From the NCBI GenBank assembly GCA_949281375.1, contig CASDLT010000018.1, positions 1 through 57,314 on the forward strand: DNA of 57,314 nucleotides. Direction: 5' to 3'. The notes under the pieces were generated by a model. The model ran no database searches. It worked only from the letters and a program-made list of their open reading frames with translations, and was not told where the DNA came from. Of this stretch, positions 9,654-17,006 are shown in pieces (position 1 is the first letter of the stretch; every line of letters begins with the position of its first letter). Source of the DNA: an uncultured Nitrosomonas sp. GTDB taxonomy: Bacteria; Pseudomonadota; Gammaproteobacteria; Burkholderiales; Nitrosomonadaceae. Position numbers and translations under genes: made by a program.

Positions 9654-9989
9654 CAGCGATACTCACTCGCTCAATTTGACCAGCAAAATGCAGGATAGTG
9701 ATTTTTCGAGCGGGTATGAATTCGACTAATTCTTAATTATCAATTCTTATCACCGCACACCCGAATCATGATTGTGAATTAACCCGCATTTCTGCCAGAA
9801 GCCACTCTTTTCAAATTCAGCGTCATTTGCGCATCCCCTCCTTTCCGGGCGCCTTTTTGTAGCCTTCGTGCGACGATTTGTCACATTGCAACTCATCCAT
9901 TACTTTCCTACAATCGCCTCGTTTTTTAGAAAATCAGCTCAGGAAATCTAGATGATTTCACTTCCTGGAATTATTCCGAGTTTTCTTAA

Positions 9990-10005
9990 ATTCAATATAT
10001 CGAAT
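9990..10005. promoter_or_regulatory. candidate operator palindrome
   Basis: The sequence ATTCAATATATCGAAT reads ATTC-R-ATATAT-Y-GAAT on both strands (14 of 16 positions symmetrical). It lies about 105 bases before the start of the metal-locus gene. Its size and AT-rich centre would suit a Fur/Zur-type dimer, but it does not match a consensus I know. Confidence 0.3.
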
Positions 10006-10059
10006 CTGTGCCACATCAATGCGCCTCGATAATTTCTATTGAGTAGTCAGTTCTCTAGT

Positions 10060-10090
10060 TGGTTTTAACAAACCTAATGTCAGGTTAGGG
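10060..10090. promoter_or_regulatory. overlapping short inverted repeats before the metal-locus start codon
   Basis: GGTTT and AAACC flank four to six bases, and CCTAA/TTAGG arms overlap them with a seven-base spacer. This ends seven bases before the GGAG ribosome binding site. It could be an operator or a leader stem that affects translation. Short arms arise by chance easily, so confidence is low. Confidence 0.25.
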
Positions 10091-10109
10091 ATTTTTGGAG
10101 CTTCTCTGG

Positions 10110-10985
10110 ATGAAACACATCTTTGTTGGTTTATTCGTATCTTTTTTTAGCGTAATGGCTTACGCCCATGAAGGCCAGCCTAATATGGGATTTGCGTGGC
10201 GCAATGGCAAAATCGAAATCGACACCAGGCATCAAGGAAGTTCACTGGGAGAACATACTGCATTTGTGATTCCTTTCAATGACGCTCTAGCGCCCTATCG
10301 TATGGGAGATTCTGGATTCACAGGCATAGGTTTCAATCAAGGTGGCATTTTGGGTTACCAGATCGAAAGTACATTGTTGAAATGGTCAAGTGAACAATCC
10401 CAGTGGTTACGGGACAGTTTTTCAGAGCAATTGGTCATCAGCCGTCTGGCCGCTGAAAACGTGGTAACTAACGAAGAAGGGAATGGGTTGCAAGGATTTA
10501 TCGAAAAACTGACGAATATCAGCCACTTCGAATCTCATGCCATTTTCAGAATCGAAAAACCTGATGGATCTTTGCCGGATGATGGGGCCTACATGGTCTT
10601 CATCAATATTTTAGGCATGGATGAATCAGGTGAGCGAATTCTTTACAAACCTTCCGATCCATTCGCTTTGGTTTTTCATATCAATGCACAAAAAAGTTTT
10701 GATAACCTGGCGCTATCAAAAGCTCTGAAAGTCGCACCTACTATTGAATTGAACGATTATGACCGGATGGATGCGCTATTTGATTGGGCAGAATCGCAAT
10801 ATAAATCATTATTTCCTCATCCGGCAGAAAGCCGTTTTATCTTTGGATACTATGCCCGTTGTTATGACAATTCAGTTTGTGTGGGTAGCAAAAATGGCAG
10901 AATCTATACTGCGGGTGGGATACTTGGAGATATCCGCGAACAGGGCGCCATAGCAGATTTTTACAATCTAGCAGGACTCGAGTGA
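10110..10985 (+). CDS. secreted protein of a probable zinc-uptake locus, paralogue of the gene at 13246
   Basis: The 291-residue product begins MKHIFVGLFVSFFSVMAYA, a clean signal peptide. I chose the ATG nine bases after GGAG rather than an upstream TTG in the same frame. Two regions follow: a beta-rich part (to about residue 210) with HFESHAIFRIEK and DGAYMVFINI, which reminds me of a Zur-repressed family (all3515-like), and a C-terminal module LFDWAESQYKSLFPH, FGYYARCYDNSVCVG with two Cys. Both parts recur in the protein encoded at 13246, with a TonB receptor between them. The stop overlaps the receptor GTG start. It is probably a periplasmic or surface metal-binding accessory; that role is inference. 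Confidence 0.65.
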   Translation: MKHIFVGLFVSFFSVMAYAHEGQPNMGFAWRNGKIEIDTRHQGSSLGEHTAFVIPFNDALAPYRMGDSGFTGIGFNQGGILGYQIESTLLKWSSEQSQWLRDSFSEQLVISRLAAENVVTNEEGNGLQGFIEKLTNISHFESHAIFRIEKPDGSLPDDGAYMVFINILGMDESGERILYKPSDPFALVFHINAQKSFDNLALSKALKVAPTIELNDYDRMDALFDWAESQYKSLFPHPAESRFIFGYYARCYDNSVCVGSKNGRIYTAGGILGDIREQGAIADFYNLAGLE

Positions 10986-13189
10986 AGATCTTGCCAATGA
11001 GCCTTCAATGTATTTTCCTGATAGCTTGTTCCAATTTCTTTCTGAATTCCGCTTTCGCCCAGGATCAGAACGAACAAACAAAAATAAACGATCTCCATTC
11101 CAAGAAAAAAAATTCTAGTTCAGAGGCTTCCCATGAACCTGTCAGGTTTAAAACGATTACCGTCGAAGCCGCTCCAGTAGCTGCTGACCCCATACAAAAA
11201 CTCCAAAATCGGGAATTGCGCATTCGCACCAGTGAAACCCTTGGTAAAACGCTGGAACGCGAAATGGGTGTTAATAATCTGTCCTATGGGCCCAGTGTCG
11301 GTCAACCCGTTATTCGCGGCATGAGCGGCCCTCGCGTTAGAATCATGCAAAATGAAATAGGCATGCATGATCTGTCTACCTTGAGTTCAGATCTTGCCGT
11401 TGCTTTTGAAACGATGTTGGCCGACAGTATTACCGTATTAAGAGGGCCCGCTACGCTTCGGTACGGTGGAAATGCTATTGGCGGCATGGTCGATATCAAA
11501 CATCAGCGCATACCGGAAAAGGTGCCGCTCAACGGTGCTGCAGGTCGAATGGATTTTCGTTATGACCATAATTCATCAGATAAATCCGGAATGGTCGGTA
11601 TTGATGTCGGAAAGGGAAATTTTGCGGTTCATGTCGATTATTTCAATCGATCTTCAAATAATACTCATATTCCAGGGGCCGCTTTGGATGCGGCCGCCAT
11701 CCGGCAGCAATTTCAGGTTGATCTTGAGACAAACAGCTCAAAAGTCATCCAGAACAGTCATGCCAGTAGTCAGGGAGGCTCGGCTGGGATATCAATGATC
11801 GGAAAGCATGGGCATTTAGGAGGAAGTTATCATGAAATGACACGGGATTACGGTATTCCTCCGGGTGTGCCGGGTCACAATGTCACTGGAAATAATGGAC
11901 AGGAAGCGTTCAGAACGGATATGTCGCAACGCCGCTATGACTTGGACGGACTTTTGAAAACCCATTGGTCATCCCTGTCCAATATCAGAGCAAAATTGAG
12001 CTATATCGATTACGATCATAAAGAATATGACAAAAGCGGAGTCAACAGAAGCTCATCGCTGACTCAATTCAAAAATTCCGTATGGGAATCGCGCCTGGAA
12101 ATCAATCATCAACGCGGAGGATGGCTGGACGGCGTCTTTGGTCTGCAATGGCAGAATCGTAATTTTTTTGCTGCAGGTCTGGAGACATTCACGCCGGCTG
12201 CTAATACGAATACCTTGGGATTCTTTCTAACAGAAACTTTCCTTATCACCGAACGCCTCAACCTTGAAATGGGTGCTCGTATTGATCACCAGTCAATGGC
12301 TCCCAGAAGTAATGAGATCAGAATGGCGGGCATCTCATCGCCTTTACCATTACCTGACTCAGTACGTTATTTAACCTACTCGCTGGCCGCGAATCTGAAT
12401 TATGAAATCTTGCCGCAAACTTCGCTGTATGCAAGCTGGCAACGCGCCCAGCGTGCGCCAGATATCCAGGAACTCTTTGCATCCGGACCTCATTTCGCGA
12501 CCCGCGACTTTCAGCTGGGACGCCTCAATCTCGGCGCAGAGCAAACGAATCATTACGAATTGGGCGTACGTTACATGGGTACGCATACGTCAATGCATGT
12601 GAATGGGTATTACAAATCCATTCGGGATTTTATTTTCTTGGAAAATCAGGGATTCTTTTTTAATTTCGCTCCAGATCCGCCGCGTTTTCAACAGACCTGC
12701 GCCAACCTGCGGAATTGTCTGCCAGTCTATGGCTACCAAGCGCACCATGCCAATTTCTGGGGATATGAAGCCGAAATTACTGCCCACCCTCGGTTGGGTT
12801 TACCTGTAAACCCTCGCATTACATTGTTTTCCGATTATGTACGCGGCTGGTTCCGGGATAGCGGCTTCGGAAATGTCCCAAGACTGCCGCCACTGCGTTT
12901 CGGCGGCGAAATAGGATTGCAATGGACACAATGGCGGGCTAGCCTGCGTTACACCCATGCACTGAAACAAAATAAACCTGGCAATCTTGACACTGAAACC
13001 CCGGAATATCATCGGTTGGATCTGGATTTATCCTATGACTGGAACATGTCGGAACACAAAAAAATCCTATTTTTTGCAAGACTTTCCAATATGACCAATT
13101 CAACGATCAGAAACTCAACTTCATTTTTGCGTAATTTTGCACCTGAAGCGGGCTTTAGCGCTCAATTCGGGATGAGTGCGATGTTCTAG
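10982..13189 (+). CDS. TonB-dependent outer-membrane receptor, ZnuD-like
   Basis: The 735-residue product has a signal peptide (to about residue 26, ending SAFA), a plug domain with SETLGKTLEREMGV, RGMSGPRVRIMQNEIG, VLRGPATLRYGGNAIGGMVD (about residues 80-165), and a beta-barrel ending in an aromatic strand. The plug motifs are those of ZnuD-type zinc receptors rather than siderophore receptors. The His-rich loop of neisserial ZnuD is not obvious, so another metal or ligand is possible. The start is GTG with AGGA five bases upstream, and GTGA overlaps the preceding stop. It is flanked by two paralogous secreted proteins. It needs TonB-ExbBD from elsewhere. Confidence 0.85.
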   Translation: MKILPMSLQCIFLIACSNFFLNSAFAQDQNEQTKINDLHSKKKNSSSEASHEPVRFKTITVEAAPVAADPIQKLQNRELRIRTSETLGKTLEREMGVNNLSYGPSVGQPVIRGMSGPRVRIMQNEIGMHDLSTLSSDLAVAFETMLADSITVLRGPATLRYGGNAIGGMVDIKHQRIPEKVPLNGAAGRMDFRYDHNSSDKSGMVGIDVGKGNFAVHVDYFNRSSNNTHIPGAALDAAAIRQQFQVDLETNSSKVIQNSHASSQGGSAGISMIGKHGHLGGSYHEMTRDYGIPPGVPGHNVTGNNGQEAFRTDMSQRRYDLDGLLKTHWSSLSNIRAKLSYIDYDHKEYDKSGVNRSSSLTQFKNSVWESRLEINHQRGGWLDGVFGLQWQNRNFFAAGLETFTPAANTNTLGFFLTETFLITERLNLEMGARIDHQSMAPRSNEIRMAGISSPLPLPDSVRYLTYSLAANLNYEILPQTSLYASWQRAQRAPDIQELFASGPHFATRDFQLGRLNLGAEQTNHYELGVRYMGTHTSMHVNGYYKSIRDFIFLENQGFFFNFAPDPPRFQQTCANLRNCLPVYGYQAHHANFWGYEAEITAHPRLGLPVNPRITLFSDYVRGWFRDSGFGNVPRLPPLRFGGEIGLQWTQWRASLRYTHALKQNKPGNLDTETPEYHRLDLDLSYDWNMSEHKKILFFARLSNMTNSTIRNSTSFLRNFAPEAGFSAQFGMSAMF

Positions 13190-13245
13190 TCACTATTAGA
13201 AGCTTATACCGCATGAATTTATCAACTTCCAATCCTCTTTAAGCC

Positions 13246-14295
13246 ATGTATCCATCATTCAGATCCTGCATCGATAGCCAAATTCATCCTTTACTTGATT
13301 TTTTTTCTAAATCACGTTGCGTGATCGCTGGCAATTTACTCGGGCTTTTTTTACTGGCTCCTTTGACGGTAACAGCAGGGGAATTGCATCAGCATATAGA
13401 AGTCAAGATGGTGAATCAGCAGGTACAGGCAAGCTTTTGCAACCCCGCCAAGGGATGCAGTCTGGTCAAGCCAGAAACGCTCGGTCTGCCCGCCGGACAA
13501 ATGCCTATCGATCAACTGACGGGCACTCCCATTTATGTATCAGAGTTTATTGATTTTCCAGATAGAACTGCCATTGATAGCCCTGGCTTTGAAGGCATGG
13601 CAGGTGAAATGTCAGCCGGAGACAGGGTTCGCTATCTCGCAAGCGGGCATCTAAGTCATTGGAACCCAGAAGAACAACATTGGACATTGGCGCCCGAAGG
13701 CATACAGATTCGATTGGCCGGTGGTCTAGATCTGCAACCCGATCAAAATTGCGGGCAAATTGTCTGCATTCCGAAATCAGTCGAAGGTTTTACCTTATTT
13801 AACCGCCACGGTATAAGCAGCGCACCCTCACTCATCGTCGGCGAAGCCCGGTCAGACGGCTCTCTGCACACACATCTTGATTGGATAATAGAATCCAGCC
13901 AGGGTCTGCCTATCGCTCCTGTAGGAGCATATATGGTTGAGCTGCAACTGATCACCGATCACTATCCGGTTCCTTCGGAAACCCTATGGATCATGTTCAA
14001 TCATGGCTTGCCTCTGGCAGATTTTCAGAAAGCAGTCGCAGCCCGGGTTCTGCAATCAAATATCGATACCACGCTGGCCGATAAGTTATTCAATTGGGCT
14101 GAATCAAACTATCCCAATTTTTTTCCACACGCTTCGACCTCATTTATCGCGCTTGGATATTATGCGCGGTGTTATCAGAACAGCGTCTGCGTGGGCGTAA
14201 AAGACGATCATATCTTCGCACTCGGTGGCGAGTTTGGAGCCGATATCGTTCTGCTGGGTGAATTCAGTGCCTTTACCGTCCAGGCAGGATTCTGA
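13246..14295 (+). CDS. secreted protein of a probable zinc-uptake locus, second paralogue
   Basis: The 349-residue product has a long N-region before a hydrophobic core (about residues 27-42) and likely cleavage after VTA. The mature part starts ELHQHIEVKM and shows RVRYLASGHLSHWN, SLHTHLDWIIE, GAYMVELQLI and LWIMFNHGL, a pattern I associate with a Zur-repressed secreted family. The C-terminal module (LFNWAESNYPNFFPH, ALGYYARCYQNSVCVG) matches that of the protein encoded at 10110. It carries extra Cys pairs (CNPAKGC, CGQIVC). It follows the receptor gene by 56 bases. Metal binding at the His-rich start is plausible but unproven. Confidence 0.62.
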   Translation: MYPSFRSCIDSQIHPLLDFFSKSRCVIAGNLLGLFLLAPLTVTAGELHQHIEVKMVNQQVQASFCNPAKGCSLVKPETLGLPAGQMPIDQLTGTPIYVSEFIDFPDRTAIDSPGFEGMAGEMSAGDRVRYLASGHLSHWNPEEQHWTLAPEGIQIRLAGGLDLQPDQNCGQIVCIPKSVEGFTLFNRHGISSAPSLIVGEARSDGSLHTHLDWIIESSQGLPIAPVGAYMVELQLITDHYPVPSETLWIMFNHGLPLADFQKAVAARVLQSNIDTTLADKLFNWAESNYPNFFPHASTSFIALGYYARCYQNSVCVGVKDDHIFALGGEFGADIVLLGEFSAFTVQAGF

Positions 14296-14405
14296 TTTCG
14301 GCGTTGCTTCGGGTGAACGGCTCATGGAACGCCGCAATCGAAACCCATTTCCGGACCGGATGAACAAGGACACGCGCCAGAAGGCACTTCGCGCCTGTCG
14401 TCAAT

Positions 14406-15788
14406 TCATCGCGTCGCCTTGGGAATCTTATCAATGAATACCTTGTCTGCCAGTTTCTCGGGAGCTATGCTGAGCTGCACCGTAAGGCCGTCGCGCAATT
14501 GCAAAACTTCCGGCAAGTTCGCGCGACTCACTGGTTGCCGTGCAGCCAGTGCCAAAAACTCGCAGGCAGCTTCACCCCACACTTCAACCGGCGTTCGCCA
14601 GGCACCCTTCTTATTCTGTCTGGGTGGATAGGAATAGGCGATGCGCCATTCTCCATTATAAATTTTCTGCTCACCGGCATTAGTCCGGTCAGGCTTGAAG
14701 AAAATGGCCGGAACCAGCATCAGTTCATCGCCACTTGAACTCCGGTCGAGTTGGCGGGGATTCACCAATTTCAGCCATAACGTAGCCAGATCCTCAGTTT
14801 CGGGCATTTTTTCATTCCGTTCCGGCAGCAGCGATAAGTTCAGCGAAAAGATCATTTCCCGAGCGATGGATGCTAGTTGTTTACTCAAGGAATTGTCAGG
14901 ATCATATCGTAGCTGCACGTGCCGGTACTCCGATGTTTGGGCGGACTTCAACAACGCCATGATCTGAGATTCCAATCCGGGAAAGGGAAACTGCCACTGA
15001 TGTTCTTCAAAGGGATCACGCAGCGAAAAAGGCAACACTGTCATGGCGTCAGTGTGGCGAATCGCCTGATGATATGCCTGCTCCCAACCCGCCAGGAAAG
15101 GCGCGAGAATGACAGATGCAGGAAAGGCTGACAAACGGTCATTCAGCTTGGCGATGGCGTCTTTCGGCGTATCGAAATAAATCATGTCGATGGCTGCGAT
15201 CAGCGTTCCATTTCTGCTGACGGCGCAGTTCCTGAGCTTGGCGTCGAGCGCATCCGTCAACGGATGCTGGCCCGGGGTTGGCAGCAGCCCCAGAATGACC
15301 GGCTGTGTCTGGTTAGCATCCTCAGCATCATCGACAATCTCCAGATAGGCGATAAGACTGCGAATTTCGTCATCAGCCAAATCAAAACGCGGCATGGCCG
15401 GATCCAAAGTCCGTCCGGCGGCGGTTAGGCCGGTGCGCAGTGCTCTGGTAAAACTGGCATCATCATAAGACACCTCGGCAGAACCGATGCGCCTGGCCGG
15501 ATAATGCTTGCTTAAGCTCAGCCAGCGTACATCAGGTGCCTGGATAAAGGCCTCCCCTCCACCGCGCCCCTGCTTGCCATGGCAACCACCACAGGCAATT
15601 GCCGCACCGTTCAACCTGACGCTGCCATGCACCACTGCACTGATGTCCCTGCCATCCCGTCCAATCCCTTTTTCATAGATCGAACGCCCCAGATTCGTCT
15701 CGGCAGCCGCTTCAACAGCATGCAGAGAGTATAACAGCGCCAATCCGAGTAGCAGAAAGGGCAGAAATTGCCGCACGGCTGCGATCAA
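14406..15788 (-). CDS. monohaem cytochrome c with C-terminal periplasmic-binding-protein-like domain
   Basis: The 460-residue product has a signal peptide (to about residue 29), then a class I cytochrome domain with one haem motif CGGCH at residues 66-70 and a likely Met ligand in AMPRFDLADDEI. From about residue 140 a larger domain starts with QPVILGLLPTPGQHP and resembles a type I periplasmic ligand-binding fold. It is the last gene of the multicopper-oxidase operon; its TTG start overlaps the preceding stop (TTGA), with a GTG twelve bases on as an alternative. It could pass electrons from the oxidase to the respiratory chain, or couple ligand sensing to electron flow. The fold of the second domain is my reading only. 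Confidence 0.72.
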   Translation of the reverse strand: MIAAVRQFLPFLLLGLALLYSLHAVEAAAETNLGRSIYEKGIGRDGRDISAVVHGSVRLNGAAIACGGCHGKQGRGGGEAFIQAPDVRWLSLSKHYPARRIGSAEVSYDDASFTRALRTGLTAAGRTLDPAMPRFDLADDEIRSLIAYLEIVDDAEDANQTQPVILGLLPTPGQHPLTDALDAKLRNCAVSRNGTLIAAIDMIYFDTPKDAIAKLNDRLSAFPASVILAPFLAGWEQAYHQAIRHTDAMTVLPFSLRDPFEEHQWQFPFPGLESQIMALLKSAQTSEYRHVQLRYDPDNSLSKQLASIAREMIFSLNLSLLPERNEKMPETEDLATLWLKLVNPRQLDRSSSGDELMLVPAIFFKPDRTNAGEQKIYNGEWRIAYSYPPRQNKKGAWRTPVEVWGEAACEFLALAARQPVSRANLPEVLQLRDGLTVQLSIAPEKLADKVFIDKIPKATR

Positions 15789-16381
15789 TTGTCGATTCCC
15801 GCCAGCCGGCGCAGATCCGCCACGATGCGCTCAGGCGGCGAGTCCGGACGTAATTTCACCCAATGAGCGGTACGGGCATTTCCGGCGAGCAATAACGTGC
15901 TGTGATTGTTAGGATCGTCTGTCCATTGGTTCAGACGGCCAAGTATGCGGATCATGACAGCTTCATCAGCAGTGAGGAATTTCCATCCGTCGACATTTGC
16001 CTGTTGTTTGTCTGCGAAGGTTTTTAGCATGGAAGGATCGTCACGTTTTGGATCGACCGATAACGACAAGAATATAATACGAGAACCAAAATCTTCTCCG
16101 AGCTGTTTGCGTACCCATTGCAATTTCTGAGTCTGCATCGGACAGGCATCACGGCAATCAGTAAAAATGACGTTGATCAATACTATCCTGTTGCTTAGTA
16201 AATCACTCACAAACCGGTGAGTCAGTCCGTTTTGATCGGTCAATTTCTCATCACCAAAATAACTGCGCGCCCGCTCCAGCCGATCATCCGCCGAGGTTTC
16301 ACCGGCGAAGGCATAGTTCAGTGCTGGCGCCATCCCCATCCCCAATAATCCAGACAACACTACCGCTGCGATTTTTCTCAT
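15785..16381 (-). CDS. SCO1/SenC family copper chaperone (second copy)
   Basis: This 198-residue secreted thioredoxin-fold protein has the SCO copper motif CRDAC (Cys76, Cys80 in this numbering) after VLINVIFTD, SVDPKRDDP further on, and a His at about residue 160 (NNHSTLLL) that would complete the copper site. SCO proteins deliver copper to, or reduce cysteines in, copper enzymes such as cytochrome oxidase. I chose the ATG that follows GGAG by five bases, giving MRKIAAVVLSG and a normal signal peptide; the longer frame would run into the upstream gene. It sits between the other SCO gene and the cytochrome gene, so the likely client is the giant oxidase. Confidence 0.88.
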   Translation of the reverse strand: MRKIAAVVLSGLLGMGMAPALNYAFAGETSADDRLERARSYFGDEKLTDQNGLTHRFVSDLLSNRIVLINVIFTDCRDACPMQTQKLQWVRKQLGEDFGSRIIFLSLSVDPKRDDPSMLKTFADKQQANVDGWKFLTADEAVMIRILGRLNQWTDDPNNHSTLLLAGNARTAHWVKLRPDSPPERIVADLRRLAGIDN

Positions 16382-16397
16382 GGTTTCTCCGTCTTGT

Positions 16398-17006
16398 TCA
16401 TCGTTTTTCAGCCGCAAGTACATCGACTGCATCGATCAGTGTTTGCGGTGCGGTTATACCCACCCAGCGCAACCACCGATCCGTGCCAACCTCTCCGATG
16501 AGCACGACGGGTGGATGATTTTCCGGACGTCCCACCGGAACTCCAAAGGCTTTCAACAGCCGGGCGATCTCCGCGGGGCTGCCGGTCAACCAATGCCAAT
16601 GAGGACCAGCTCTCAATTTTTCGGCATGCGCGCGTAATCTTTGCGGCGTATCATTGCTTGGATCCACAGAAATGGACAACAACATCACGCCGTTACCCAA
16701 CCGATGCCCAAGTTGCTGTTCAAGTTCCTGCATGATCGCGCTCAGGATTGGACACACGGTGCTGCACGACGTGAACACGAAATTAACGATCGCGATCTGA
16801 TCCTTCAACAAATGTGACAGCAATTGCTCCCGGTCAAAACTATCACGCACCACGATATCCGGCAGCGTCAGTTGCGTTTCGTGCGCAGCGCTGATCCGGG
16901 ATGGCGTTGCTGCGTTCCCGTACGAAAAGAACCCTCCGCTGACCATCAGACACAGAATCAGAATGGCATTCAGCTTGACTGTATCCATTCTGCATGCCTG
17001 CGTCAT
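16398..17006 (-). CDS. SCO1/SenC family copper chaperone (first copy)
   Basis: This 202-residue protein has a hydrophobic N-terminal segment (about residues 11-30), then VNFVFTSCSTVC with Cys81 and Cys85, SISVDPSNDTPQ, and His164 in PENHPPVVL: all three expected SCO copper ligands. Its ATG overlaps the stop of the beta-propeller gene (ATGA), which decides the start over longer in-frame options. It is clearly diverged from the SCO encoded immediately downstream, so the two may act at different steps (copper loading versus disulfide reduction). Confidence 0.88.
   Translation of the reverse strand: MTQACRMDTVKLNAILILCLMVSGGFFSYGNAATPSRISAAHETQLTLPDIVVRDSFDREQLLSHLLKDQIAIVNFVFTSCSTVCPILSAIMQELEQQLGHRLGNGVMLLSISVDPSNDTPQRLRAHAEKLRAGPHWHWLTGSPAEIARLLKAFGVPVGRPENHPPVVLIGEVGTDRWLRWVGITAPQTLIDAVDVLAAEKR

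Larger units (their letters stand above)
9654..10109. other. intergenic region upstream of the ZnuD-like locus
   Basis: This 450-base gap has no credible gene. It should hold the promoter for the downstream triad. A 16-base palindrome (9990-10005) and two short inverted repeats close to the start codon are described separately. No canonical Zur box was recognised by eye. Confidence 0.5.

Noticed and set aside
14296..14405. GGCGTT/AACGCC inverted repeat as terminator between the convergent genes
   Set aside because: The arms are six bases with a loop of about 22 and no T run on either strand.
16382..16432. Longer N-terminus for the second SCO gene
   Set aside because: It would overlap the upstream SCO gene and bury the signal peptide; a GGAG site favours the internal ATG.
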